From JAIVJZ01 sp036386515 (GTDB lineage: Bacteria > Acidobacteriota > Blastocatellia > Pyrinomonadales > Pyrinomonadaceae): 64,000 bases of DNA. The translations under genes and the position numbers were made by a program. The stretch lies in contig DASVVO010000084.1 in NCBI GenBank assembly GCA_036386515.1, forward strand, positions 62,001-126,000, read 5' to 3'. Every line of letters starts with the position of its first letter. The stretch's first letter is position 1. Shown here piece by piece: positions 55,974 to 64,000 of this stretch. The notes under the pieces are model-generated. The model did no database searches and was not told where the DNA came from. It worked only from the letters and a program-made list of their open reading frames with translations.

Positions 55974-56329
55974 GTGTCACCTGGCATGCGGAGCGTTGCT
56001 TGTGGTTGGTCGGGAGACGCGTAGGAGCGCGCCCGCGCGTTTCGGCTTTTGATAAGTCAGCGCGAATCTGTAATGAAAGCGGCGTGCCAGCCGCGCGTGC
56101 GGGACGCGAGGGAATTTTGCGGGCGTTTTGCGCGCGAGGATTTAGCCGACGCACGTTTCCGATCCCATTTCCGGGACGCGGCTTGTCCGAAAGCGAACAA
56201 CGCGCGGCGCGATTTACGAAAGAATGGATGGAAAATCCGAATCGAGTCGGAATTCGTGATGGGTGCAGACCGCGCGGCCGCTCGGAGATTGAGGGCGCGC
56301 CCTTACACGTGTGTAAGCTGCGACGGCGG
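55974..56329. other. Region upstream of the export cluster
   Basis: About 355 bases lie between the export cluster and the aldehyde dehydrogenase stop codon. It contains the -24/-12-like site (56074-56089) and a palindrome, CTTACAC-GT-GTGTAAG (56302-56317), close to the dehydrogenase stop. No gene is supported. An activator binding to a site more than 100 bases upstream of the -24/-12 element would fit this space. Confidence 0.4.
56074..56089 (-). promoter_or_regulatory. Possible sigma-54 (-24/-12) promoter of the export cluster
   Basis: On the minus strand the site reads TGGCACG-CCGC-TTTCA. The -24 half is a perfect match and the spacing is right, but the -12 half has TTTCA where TTGCA is expected, so the key GC is incomplete. 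It lies about 100 bases before the first cluster gene. Support comes from the sigma-54 activator at the cluster's other end. Confidence 0.35.
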
Positions 56330-57742
56330 CTACTCGGTCTCGGTGCGACGCGCGTCGCCGTCGCCGTCGCCGTCGTCGTCTTTGATCCAGACGGTCTTGA
56401 TGTTCACGAACTCGCGTATGCCGAACTCGCCCAACTCGCGCCCGTAGCCGGAACGCTTGACGCCGCCGAAGGGCAGGCGCGGATGTGAGGCCACCATCGC
56501 GTTGATGAAGACCGCGCCCGCCTCGATTTCGTCAACGAAGCGCGCGCGCTCGTCGGCGTCGTTCGTCCACGCGCTCGCGCCGAGTCCGAAGGTGGTGTCG
56601 TTCGCCAGTTCGATCGCCTCGTCAATCGAACGCACGCGAAACAGCAGCGCGACGGGGCCGAAAAATTCTTCCGCGTAGGCCGGGGAATTTTTCGGGATGT
56701 CGGCGAGCACCGTCGGCGCGTAGTAGTTGCCCGGCTGCCGCAAGCGTTCGCCGCCGGTGAGGACGCGCGCCCCGGCCGCGACGGACTGGCGCACCTGTTC
56801 GTCCAGTTCCTCCGCGATGCTCGCGGTGGCGAGAGGGCCGATCTCCGTCCGCTCGTCTGACGGGTCGCCGACGTTCAAGGCCGCCATCCCCGCGACGAAG
56901 CGGCGCGCGAACTCTTCGTAGACATCCGCGTGGACGATGAAGCGTTTGGCCGCGATGCACGACTGGCCGTTGTTGATCGTGCGCGCCTTGACGGCGGTCT
57001 TGACGGCGGCCTCGACATCCGCCGTCGGCATGACGATGAAGGGATCGCTGCCGCCGAGTTCGAGCACGGTCTTTTTGATCGCCTTCCCGGCGCGGCTAGC
57101 CACTTCGCTCCCGGCGCGCTCGCTCCCCGTGAGCGTCACAGCGCGCACGCGCGGGTCGTCAATCAGTTGACCGACCTGATCCGCGTTGAGCAGCAACGTT
57201 TGAAAGACGCCCCCGGTAAATCCCGCGCCCCGGAAAATCTCCTCTATCGCCAGCGCGCACTGCGGCACGTTCGAGGCGTGTTTGAGCAACCCGACATTAC
57301 CGGCCATCAACGCGGGCGCGGCGAAGCGGAACACTTGCCAGAAGGGGAAGTTCCACGGCATGACGGCGAGCACCGCGCCCACGGGTTCGTAGCGGATAAA
57401 GGAACGCGTCGCACTCGTTTCGATCACTTCGTCGGCGAGAAATTTTTCGGCGTGCTCCGCATAGTAGCGGCACACCATGGCGCACTTCGCGGCCTCGTCG
57501 CGCGCCGCCTGCAAGGGCTTGCCCATCTCCTTTGTCATCAAACGCGCGAAGCGGTCTTGCTCCGCTTCCAGAATCTCCGCCGCGCCGAGCATGTGCCGCG
57601 CGCGGGCGGCGAAACTCGTGCGCCGGTACCCGTCGAAAGCGTGGGCGGCGCGTTGCAGTTTCTCTTCGATCTCGGCGCCGGTGAGCGGCGCGAACTCGCG
57701 CCACTTCTCGCCCGTCGCCGGGTTCACGCTCGCGATTGCCAT
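56330..57742 (-). CDS. NAD(P)-dependent succinate-semialdehyde dehydrogenase-like
   Basis: The 470-residue aldehyde dehydrogenase oxidises an aldehyde to its acid; the closest match by eye is succinate-semialdehyde dehydrogenase of the GabD/Sad type. It begins IASVNPATGEKW, has PWNFPFWQVFRF and LTGSERAGSEVA (cofactor binding), the general base in LELGGSDPF, and the nucleophile Cys262 in NNGQSCIAAKRF. The end is unusual: after NIKTVWIKDD comes a DGDGDGD tract coded by repeated GAC/GGC triplets, then ARRTETE. This tail looks like repeat slippage near the stop codon and is outside the fold. The gene is solitary; no gab genes are near. Confidence 0.88.
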   Translation of the reverse strand: MAIASVNPATGEKWREFAPLTGAEIEEKLQRAAHAFDGYRRTSFAARARHMLGAAEILEAEQDRFARLMTKEMGKPLQAARDEAAKCAMVCRYYAEHAEKFLADEVIETSATRSFIRYEPVGAVLAVMPWNFPFWQVFRFAAPALMAGNVGLLKHASNVPQCALAIEEIFRGAGFTGGVFQTLLLNADQVGQLIDDPRVRAVTLTGSERAGSEVASRAGKAIKKTVLELGGSDPFIVMPTADVEAAVKTAVKARTINNGQSCIAAKRFIVHADVYEEFARRFVAGMAALNVGDPSDERTEIGPLATASIAEELDEQVRQSVAAGARVLTGGERLRQPGNYYAPTVLADIPKNSPAYAEEFFGPVALLFRVRSIDEAIELANDTTFGLGASAWTNDADERARFVDEIEAGAVFINAMVASHPRLPFGGVKRSGYGRELGEFGIREFVNIKTVWIKDDDGDGDGDARRTETE

Positions 57743-57872
57743 TTCAACTTCCCCCTCGCCTGTCTACGCGTTATCCGCCGCTTATCATAACGCAACTCCC
57801 CGCACCCGCGCTCATCATGTATAGTTTCCCGGTTCATCAATTCAACTCATACGTCTTTGGTCGTGAGATCGC

Positions 57873-58649
57873 ATGGGCTTTACGTTTCTTCAAGGGGTCG
57901 CCCTGTTCGCGTCGGCGTTCGTGGCGGGGATGATCAACTCCATCGCGGGCGGCGGCACGCTGCTCACTTTCCCGACGCTCATCTGGCTCGGCCTCGATGC
58001 CAAAGAGGCGAACGCGACGAGCACCGTCGCACTCTGGCCGGGACTCATCGGCGGCCTCTTCGGCTTCCGCCGCGAACTCGAAAAGAGCCGCCCGCTGCTC
58101 GTCCGTCTCGGCCTCACGAGTCTCGTCGGCGGCGCGGTCGGAGCCGCGCTCCTGATCTGGACGCCTTCGCAAACCTTTGCGCGCCTCGTTCCCTTCCTCA
58201 TCTTCTTCGCCACGCTCCTCTTCATGGCGCAGGAACCGATCACGCGTTGGCTGCGGCTGGAAACCGCTCCCGACGAACGGCAGAGAGGCTGGTGGACGGG
58301 CGCGATCCTCTTCCAGTTCTGCGCCGCCGTCTACGGCGGCTACTTCGGCGCGGGCAACGGCATCCTCATGCTCTCCGCGCTCGGGCTGCTCGGCATCTCC
58401 GACATCCACCGCGCCAACGGCCTCAAGAATTTCCTCGCCCTGACCTTGAACAGCGCGGCCGTCGTGGCCTTCGCCCTCTCCGGCCTCGTCAGTTGGCCGC
58501 AAGCCCTCGTCATGTCGGCGGGCGCGATCATGGGCGGCTACTACGGCGCGGCCATCGCGCGCCGACTCGGCCGCCGATTTGTCCGCCGCGCCGTCATCCT
58601 CATCGGACTCACCATCGGCTGCCTCATGCTCTGGCGACTATCGCACTAG
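57873..58649 (+). CDS. TSUP/TauE-SafE family membrane permease
   Basis: The 258-residue inner-membrane protein has about eight hydrophobic segments in two repeated halves. The first starts AGMINSIAGGGTLLTFPTL and the second GGYFGAGNGILMLSALGLLG; the G-G-G and GAGxG loops are the TSUP hallmark. Members move sulfite, sulfonates or other anions; the substrate here is not predictable. The ATG at 57873 follows CGTGAG. It is divergent from the aldehyde dehydrogenase. Confidence 0.88.
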   Translation: MGFTFLQGVALFASAFVAGMINSIAGGGTLLTFPTLIWLGLDAKEANATSTVALWPGLIGGLFGFRRELEKSRPLLVRLGLTSLVGGAVGAALLIWTPSQTFARLVPFLIFFATLLFMAQEPITRWLRLETAPDERQRGWWTGAILFQFCAAVYGGYFGAGNGILMLSALGLLGISDIHRANGLKNFLALTLNSAAVVAFALSGLVSWPQALVMSAGAIMGGYYGAAIARRLGRRFVRRAVILIGLTIGCLMLWRLSH

Positions 58650-58753
58650 ACACACGCCGTCAGCCGCTCCACCCGACAAGGTAAATGCCAGGTCTCACCA
58701 CATGAATTCTATTTTTTGCGGTTGGCTGTCGGACAGTGTGAGGAGCGGTGTTC

Positions 58754-58772
58754 TACGTAGTTCATCTACGTA
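58754..58772. repeat. Small stem-loop across the stop codon of the secreted unknown
   Basis: TACGTAG (58754-58760) pairs with CTACGTA (58766-58772) around TTCAT, which contains the minus-strand stop codon at 58762-58764. It may help end transcription of the minus-strand gene, but it has no T run. Confidence 0.4.
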
Positions 58773-59964
58773 ACTTACTCGGAGGCGCTTTGCGCTTGAT
58801 GATCCGTACTTCGGCCGGGTCGAGGGTCGGGGTTGCAACCGGCGGTCTTTTCCCGGCAGGGACGGCGAATAGTTCCACAGTTTGATTTTCCCGGTAGCCG
58901 CCGTCCACCGCCACGATACGGCCAGACTCCATTTTCAACTCATTCTCCAAATAAGCTCTCGCACGATCTGCCCGTGCCTGCGCTTCGCCAGGGCGTGCGC
59001 GTCTTCCGGCGTAGGCAATGACATACCCCTGGGCGTGTGGCCTCGGTTCCAGGCGCGCGGCGAATTTTCCAAGTCGCGCTTTCTCTTCATCCCAGTTGAG
59101 CGCGCCATATTCGTCCAACTTCGGTTCATCTCTGGTGCGGAGAATGTCACCGATCTTTAATATTGAATTGATTCCCTCTGTCCGCACGACGGCTGTTTTC
59201 TCTTCGACGGAGGTAATCATCGTCCCGCCCCAGGGAGATGGTTCCTCGCCCTCGCCGATCAATCGCATTCCGACTTTGAGACCGTCCGCGCTTCCCTTGT
59301 CGATCGTGGCCGTAGTTGTCGCGCTGTAATTATCTTTTCTGGCGTCCACGATGCCGGTCACGGTTGCGGTAACAGGTTTGGTCAACAGGAAGGAGAGCAA
59401 CTTTGCGGGGAGCGATGGATGCCCGCTGACTTTTTTCTGCTCATCTCCTTTCCGTAAATAGAATGTGCCGAAATAGATGTCGGTACTTAGTCTCCAGCGG
59501 GGTTCTAGACCAAGGTTGATCGCGTTGGCAAAATTATCGAGTTCTTTTTCTTCAATCAGGTAAATGCGCTCAGACCATGTTACGGGGAGCAACTGGAATT
59601 CTCTGTCAATGTCCCCCGGAGCGATCTCGCCGTACATCTCCTTCCTTTCTTCAGGATTGAACAGATTTAGTTCTTTCCCATCACGCATGTTCTTCCCGAC
59701 TTTTCTAATAATCGTGAAACGCAAGACTCCCTCCGAGAAGATATAGGTGCCGGACTCATCAATTTCAGTGCCGTCATGCATGCCTGTTTCGGAGATATAA
59801 CTCCCATCGGCTTTAAGCGTCAAAGCGGTTCCGCCATATTCATGCCCGATAGAGTAAGTAGCTACGAACTTATTAAATGTTTCTTCCTGCCCGGCCGTGG
59901 ATTGAGAGGTAAGAAGCAGCAAGGCCAGGCACATGAGAACCGGCTTCTTAATTTTTGCGATCAT
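58762..59964 (-). CDS. Exported protein of unknown function with OmpA-like C-terminal segment
   Basis: The product is 400 residues from the ATG at 59964; a TTG 12 bases upstream is possible. A signal peptide (KIKKPVLMCLALLLLTSQSTAG) is clear. The first part (YSIGHEYGGTALTLKADGSY, ESGTYIFSEGVLRFTI) looks like a lipocalin-type or beta-strand domain. The middle (about 205-290) may be an SH3-like or flagellar-assembly-type beta domain (GSADGLKVGMRLIGEGE). The end, RARAYLENELKMESGRIV then DGGYRENQTVELF, resembles the OmpA-like peptidoglycan-binding style found in many acidobacterial exported proteins. Its base composition is more AT-rich than its neighbours, so transfer is possible. Function unknown. 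Confidence 0.68.
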   Translation of the reverse strand: MIAKIKKPVLMCLALLLLTSQSTAGQEETFNKFVATYSIGHEYGGTALTLKADGSYISETGMHDGTEIDESGTYIFSEGVLRFTIIRKVGKNMRDGKELNLFNPEERKEMYGEIAPGDIDREFQLLPVTWSERIYLIEEKELDNFANAINLGLEPRWRLSTDIYFGTFYLRKGDEQKKVSGHPSLPAKLLSFLLTKPVTATVTGIVDARKDNYSATTTATIDKGSADGLKVGMRLIGEGEEPSPWGGTMITSVEEKTAVVRTEGINSILKIGDILRTRDEPKLDEYGALNWDEEKARLGKFAARLEPRPHAQGYVIAYAGRRARPGEAQARADRARAYLENELKMESGRIVAVDGGYRENQTVELFAVPAGKRPPVATPTLDPAEVRIIKRKAPPSKLRR

Positions 59965-60006
59965 ATTTATTCTCAACTTACAGAGCCGCCAGACACCGCG
60001 GTTAAA

Positions 60007-62511
60007 TCAAGACGACGCCGGGCGCAGGGAGATGACGACGGACTTGGAGGCGGGCGTGTTGCTTTTGTCGGCGACGCTGCCGATGGGGACGAGCACGTTT
60101 GTTTCGGGGAAATAGGTGGCGGCCGAGCGGCGCGGGATGCTGTAGGGCACGACGACGAAGCGGCGCGCGATGCGTTCCTCGCCTTCAAAGTGGCTGATTA
60201 AATCCACGACCGCGCCCTCGGCGAGTCCGGCCTCGCGGATGTCTTCGGGGTTGAGCATCACGACGCGCCGCTCGTTGCGGATGCCGCGATAGCGATCGTC
60301 GAGGCCGTAGATGGTCGTGTTGAATTGATCGTGGCTGCGGATGGTCATCATCAAAAATTGGCCGGGGGCGAGTTCGTGTCGGGGCAGCGGGTGGAGGGTG
60401 AACTCAGCCTTGCCCGAAGCGGTTTGCCACTCCCGCTCGCGCGCGAGATTGGGCAGGTAGAAGCCGCCCGGAAGGCGCACGCGCTCGTTGTAGTTCTCGA
60501 AGCCGACGACGACGCGCGCGATGCGTTCGCGGATGAGATCGTAGTCGTCGGCGAGTTCCGTCCAGTTGAGGCCGTCGCCGCCGCGCCCGCCGAGCGTTGC
60601 TTCGGCCAGCCGCGCGACGATCATCACTTCGCTCAGAAGTTCGGCCGAGGCGGGCTGTAAGTTTCCGCGCGAGGATTGCACGACGCCCATCGAGTTTTCC
60701 GCGCTGACGAACTGTTCGCCGGTCGCCTGCCGGTCGATCTCAGTGCGGCCGAGACACGGGAGAATCAACGCCTGTCGGCCGGTGATGAGGTGCGCGCGGT
60801 TGAGTTTGGTCGAGACTTGCACGGTGAGGCGCAGGCGGCGGAGGGCGGCGGCGGTGTACTCCGTGTCGGGCGTGGCGGAGAGAAAGTTGCCGCCCATCGC
60901 AAAGAAAACTTTCGCGCGCCCGGCGTGCATCGCTTTGATCGCTTCCACCGTGTCCAGGCCGTGACGGCGCGGCGGCTCGAAGTTGAACTCACGTGCGAGC
61001 GCATCGAGGAAGGCCGGGGTGGGGCGTTCCCAGATGCCCATCGTGCGATCGCCCTGCACGTTCGAGTGGCCGCGCACGGGGCAGACGCCCGCGCCCGGTT
61101 TCCCGATCTGCCCGCGCATGAGCAGGAGATTGACGATCTCCTGAATGTTCGCCACCGCGTTCTTGTGCTGCGTGAGTCCCATCGCCCAGCAGAAGATCGT
61201 GCGCTCCGAGTTGATGAACACTTGCGCGGCTTCGCGTATCTGTTCGCGCCCGATGCCGCAGCCTTCCGTGATCTCGTCCCAACCAACGTTGCGGAGCGAG
61301 GCGGCGAACTCCGCGAACCCGGTCGTGTGCGCCGCGATAAACTCGCGGTCGAGCACGCCGCCGCCGCGCCGCGCGTCTTCTTCCAACACCTCTTTCGAGA
61401 TGCCTTGCAGGAGCGCGACATCGCCGTTGATGCGAACTTGCAGGAACAGGTCGGCGAGTTGAGTGCCCCGCCCGACGAGCGTGTCGTAGACCTCCTGCGG
61501 GTGTTTGAAACGCGACATGCCCGCTTCCGGCAGCGGGTTGATGTGGACGATGCGACAGCCGCGACGCTTGGCGGCTTGCAGCGTCGAGAGCATGCGCGGA
61601 TGGTTCGTGCCCGGATTCTGGCCGATGACGAAGACCGCCTGCGCCTCTGCGAAATCGTCGAGCGTGACCGTGCCTTTGCCGACGCCGATTGAGGCCGACA
61701 AGGCCGACCCGCTCGACTCGTGGCACATGTTGGAACAGTCCGGCAAATTGTTCGTGCCGAATCGGCGGACGAAAAGTTGATAGAGGAAGGCGGCCTCGTT
61801 GCTCGTGCGCCCCGAAGTGTAGAAGACGGCCTCGTCGGGCGAGCCAAGCGCGTTCAACTCACCGGCGATGAGCGCGAATGCTTCGTCCCAACCGACGGGT
61901 TCATAATGATCGCTCCCGCTCCGCAGCCGCATCGGGTGCGTGAGTCGCCCCTGATCGTTCAGCCACATGTCGGACTGGCGCGAGAGTTCCGAGACGCTCC
62001 ACTTCTCGAAAAACTCCGGCGTGATGCGTTTGGTCGTCGCCTCGTCGGCCACGTGCTTCGCGCCGTTTTCGCAAAACTCGAAATGCGTGCGCTCGCCGTC
62101 CGGCTCCGGCCAGGCGCAACCGGGGCAATCGAAGCCGCCCTTCTGGTTGATGCGCGTGAGCGTCCTGAGCGTGCGCGTCGCGCCCATCTCCGCCCACGAA
62201 TGTTTCAACGCGGAGATGATGGCAGGCAGGCCGCCGGCCGATTCGCTCGCGTTCGAGATTTTGATCCCCGTGAAATCTTCGGGCGGCTGCGCGCGGCGCG
62301 CACCCATGGCGGCGATGCTCGCGGCATCGACGGCCGCCTCCGCTCCCTCCTGCGGGTCGTTACCGGATGCGGCTATCGCCTCGTCGCGCCGCAACTCGCG
62401 CTCCGTCTTCAAGTCCTGCTTGGCAGGCTCGTAGTGGCTCGGGTGCGCCTCAACCTGCTGGTCGGGCGCGCCCTGCTGTTGCTGCTCCTGAGCGTTAATC
62501 TTCTGCTTCAT
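60007..62511 (-). CDS. Molybdopterin oxidoreductase, FdhF/YdeP family
   Basis: The product is 834 residues from the ATG at 62511; the frame extends to 62625 but would overlap aat. It matches the YdeP subgroup of formate-dehydrogenase-like molybdoenzymes. Visible landmarks are an N-terminal CPGCAWPEP followed by FEFCENGAKH, the cofactor regions FYTSGRTSNEAAFLYQLF, NMCHESSGSALSASIG and GQNPGTNHPRML, and a late GVCPVRGHSNVQGDRTMGI. The first 60 residues are a Gln/Glu-rich low-complexity leader (NAQEQQQQGAPDQQVEAH) that is unusual. No signal peptide, so cytoplasmic. The natural electron donor of this subgroup is not established; E. coli YdeP is linked to acid resistance. No electron-transfer subunit gene lies next to it. 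Confidence 0.88.
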   Translation of the reverse strand: MKQKINAQEQQQQGAPDQQVEAHPSHYEPAKQDLKTERELRRDEAIAASGNDPQEGAEAAVDAASIAAMGARRAQPPEDFTGIKISNASESAGGLPAIISALKHSWAEMGATRTLRTLTRINQKGGFDCPGCAWPEPDGERTHFEFCENGAKHVADEATTKRITPEFFEKWSVSELSRQSDMWLNDQGRLTHPMRLRSGSDHYEPVGWDEAFALIAGELNALGSPDEAVFYTSGRTSNEAAFLYQLFVRRFGTNNLPDCSNMCHESSGSALSASIGVGKGTVTLDDFAEAQAVFVIGQNPGTNHPRMLSTLQAAKRRGCRIVHINPLPEAGMSRFKHPQEVYDTLVGRGTQLADLFLQVRINGDVALLQGISKEVLEEDARRGGGVLDREFIAAHTTGFAEFAASLRNVGWDEITEGCGIGREQIREAAQVFINSERTIFCWAMGLTQHKNAVANIQEIVNLLLMRGQIGKPGAGVCPVRGHSNVQGDRTMGIWERPTPAFLDALAREFNFEPPRRHGLDTVEAIKAMHAGRAKVFFAMGGNFLSATPDTEYTAAALRRLRLTVQVSTKLNRAHLITGRQALILPCLGRTEIDRQATGEQFVSAENSMGVVQSSRGNLQPASAELLSEVMIVARLAEATLGGRGGDGLNWTELADDYDLIRERIARVVVGFENYNERVRLPGGFYLPNLAREREWQTASGKAEFTLHPLPRHELAPGQFLMMTIRSHDQFNTTIYGLDDRYRGIRNERRVVMLNPEDIREAGLAEGAVVDLISHFEGEERIARRFVVVPYSIPRRSAATYFPETNVLVPIGSVADKSNTPASKSVVISLRPASS

Positions 62512-62557
62512 CGTCTCTTGCCCAAACTCTACTCCGCGCCGCTTCGCAGACGGTAAC

Positions 62558-63274
62558 TTAAGACTCTGCCCCGAACAGTTGCAAATTGCGCCGACGAGCG
62601 ACGGCGAGTTTATCCAGAAACTCACAACGCGGAACGGTGCGCGCGCCCAACGCCGCCATGTGGGGCGTCATCACTTGAATGTCGAGCCAGTGGAGGCCGC
62701 GCTCTTGCAGCCGCTCGACGAGGTGTAAGAGCGCGAGTTTCGATGCGTTCGGGCGCAGGTAGAACATGCTCTCCCCGGCGAACGCGCCGCCCGCGTCAAC
62801 GCCGTACAAGCCGCCGACGAGCGCGTCGCCCTCCCATGCCTCGACGCTGTGCGCGTGGCCGAGTTCGTGCAAACGGCAATAGGCGCGCAACATGTCCGGC
62901 GTGATCCAGGTGCCCTGCTCTTCGGGGCGTTTGGCGCGGGCGCAGGCGCGAATCACCGCGGGGAAGGCGGCGTCAATCGTGAGCCGGTAGGGCGCGCGGC
63001 GTCTCACTTTCGCCAGGCTGCGCGGCACTTTCAAATGCTCAAACTCGATGATCGCGCGCTCCTGCGGGGAGAACCACGTGAGCGGCCAACCCTCAACCGG
63101 CCACGGGAAGATGCCGCGCGCATAAGCGCGGCGCAGATTGTCCGGGTGGAGATTGCCGCCGACGGCGACGATGTCGCCAAAGGGCGCGGCGCGCGGGTCG
63201 GGGAAATCGATCAAGCTCACGTCCCGCTTAAAAAACAGGGCGGGATGCTGAGTTGAGGTTTCAATCTCCGACAT
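62558..63274 (-). CDS. aat: Leucyl/phenylalanyl-tRNA-protein transferase
   Basis: The 238-residue enzyme adds Leu or Phe to N-terminal Arg or Lys of proteins, making them N-end rule substrates for ClpS and ClpAP. Landmarks are ARGIFPWPVEGWPLTWFSP near residue 54, GTWITPDMLRAYCRLHELGHAHSVEAW in the middle, and ESMFYLRPNASKLALLHL (the conserved FxGESMF..xxxxSK region). Length fits the family. It follows clpA by 46 bases on the same strand, a typical pairing. The molybdoenzyme gene starts 46 bases downstream. Confidence 0.96.
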   Translation of the reverse strand: MSEIETSTQHPALFFKRDVSLIDFPDPRAAPFGDIVAVGGNLHPDNLRRAYARGIFPWPVEGWPLTWFSPQERAIIEFEHLKVPRSLAKVRRRAPYRLTIDAAFPAVIRACARAKRPEEQGTWITPDMLRAYCRLHELGHAHSVEAWEGDALVGGLYGVDAGGAFAGESMFYLRPNASKLALLHLVERLQERGLHWLDIQVMTPHMAALGARTVPRCEFLDKLAVARRRNLQLFGAES

Positions 63275-63320
63275 GGTGCGAGTGTGACAACGGCCGATCC
63301 TTAATTTCTCTCTTGAGACT

Positions 63321-64000
63321 TCAAGCGCGCGGGAAGTTGAGCGTGAGTTCGTCGTCCGCGACGCCGACTTCGACTTCGCCGCCCTGTGCGAGCGACGCGC
63401 CGAACAGCAACTCCTCCGCCAGCGGCTCTTTGATCTTCTTCTGGATCAGGCGATTCATCGGCCGCGCGCCGAAGAGGCGGTCGAAGCCGCGCGCGGCCAG
63501 CCACGCCCGCGCCGCCTCGTCGAGCACGACCCGCACGTTTCGCTCCGCGAGTTGCGCGTTCAACTCCTTGACGAACTTGTCCACCACCCGTTCGATAACC
63601 GCGAAACTGAGCGGCGCGAAGGCGATCCAGGCGTCGAGCCGGTTGCGAAACTCGGGGCTGAAGGTGCGTTCAATCGCGCCGCGCCCCTGTCCCTTGCCCG
63701 ACGTGTTCGACTGGAAGCCGATGCCGCCCGCGCTCAACTCCTGCGCGCCCGCGTTCGTCGTCATGATGAGAATGACGTTGCGGAAGTCGGCACGCTTGCC
63801 GTTGTTGTCGGTGAGCGTGGCGTGATCCATCACCTGCAAGAGGATGTTGAAGAGGTTCGGGTGCGCCTTCTCGATCTCGTCGAGAACGAGCACGGCATAG
63901 GGCGTCTTATTGATCGCGTCGGTGAGCAGGCCGCCCTGATCGAAGCCGACGTAGCCGGGCGGCGCGCCGATGAGCCGCGAGACCGTGTGCGCCTCGGCAT
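63321..64000 (-). CDS. clpA: ClpA, ATP-dependent Clp protease ATPase subunit (partial, 3' part)
   Basis: Only the C-terminal 226 codons lie in the window; the gene runs off the right edge. The segment includes AHTVSRLIGAPPGYVGFDQGG, the pore-loop region, with FDQGGLLTDAI typical of ClpA (ClpB and ClpC differ here). It continues with Walker B LVLDEIEKAH, sensor 1 IMTTNAGAQ, and the D2-domain end SPEFRNRLDAWIAFAPL and DRLFGARPMNRLIQKKIKEPLAEELLFG. It unfolds substrates for ClpP. Together with aat it forms the N-end rule module; clpS would be expected further upstream, outside the window. Confidence 0.95.
   Translation of the reverse strand, partial: AEAHTVSRLIGAPPGYVGFDQGGLLTDAINKTPYAVLVLDEIEKAHPNLFNILLQVMDHATLTDNNGKRADFRNVILIMTTNAGAQELSAGGIGFQSNTSGKGQGRGAIERTFSPEFRNRLDAWIAFAPLSFAVIERVVDKFVKELNAQLAERNVRVVLDEAARAWLAARGFDRLFGARPMNRLIQKKIKEPLAEELLFGASLAQGGEVEVGVADDELTLNFPRA

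Noticed and set aside
56302..56317. The CTTACAC/GTGTAAG palindrome considered as the export cluster's operator
   Set aside because: It lies over 300 bases from the first cluster gene, next to the dehydrogenase stop codon, and occurs once, so no role can be assigned.

Overview
The window is about 64 kb of GC-rich bacterial chromosome. The best guess for the source is an acidobacterium, perhaps a Blastocatellia relative. The main evidence is a tandem array of about 810-residue 'acidobacterial duplicated orphan permease' (ADOP) proteins next to MacB-like ATPases. Supporting signs are secreted proteins of styles common in that phylum and a GH57/GlgB glycogen block. The taxonomic call is inference from family content only. 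No rRNA, tRNA, CRISPR array, insertion sequence or clear prophage was seen.

Layout. (1) 1-2.8 kb, accessory-looking: a putative single-strand-annealing protein gene interrupted by a 318-residue intein with a LAGLIDADG-type endonuclease region, then two small unknown genes. (2) 3.1-11 kb, plus strand: GH57/DUF3536 protein, glycogen branching enzyme, a phosphofructokinase with pyrophosphate-type residues, and a periplasmic SurA-like/DsbA fusion. (3) 11-19.4 kb, minus strand: acyltransferase, a candidate small RNA with its own promoter and terminator, a cysteine-desulfurase-like enzyme, a BamB-like propeller, a secreted unknown and the ABC-F protein Uup. (4) 19.5-22.4 kb, plus strand: two methionine sulfoxide reductases B, an amino-acid racemase and an ATP-grasp ligase. 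(5) 22.5-27.1 kb, minus strand: a cytochrome P460-multiheme cytochrome c fusion and a second ATP-grasp enzyme. (6) 27.5-33.8 kb: a secreted hydrolase like 'conditioned medium factor', a secreted cysteine-rich small protein, and a beta-helix protein with three CBM6-like modules. (7) 34-38.7 kb: a J-domain-like protein, an M64 peptidase and a compact trio of overlapping genes. (8) 38.8-56 kb, all minus strand: two ABC ATPases, a membrane-fusion protein, four intact ADOP permeases, one decayed ADOP remnant, a secreted repeat protein, and an NtrC-type regulator overlapping its sensor kinase. (9) 56.3-64 kb: aldehyde dehydrogenase, TSUP permease, a secreted unknown, an FdhF/YdeP-type molybdoenzyme, aat, and the 3' part of clpA.

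How the genes fit together. Region 2 supports storage and breakdown of alpha-glucan, with a possibly PPi-sparing glycolytic step. Region 8 is a complete MacB-type export system with its own sigma-54 two-component control. Aat and ClpA belong to the bacterial N-end rule pathway. The MsrB pair and the DsbA fusion deal with oxidative and disulfide chemistry of exported proteins.

The most novel-looking items are the intein placed in the conserved core of a recombination protein, the small RNA with two matching hairpin loops, the multiheme P460 fusion, the racemase/ATP-grasp pair, and three intergenic hairpins built from 7-8 base iterated units.
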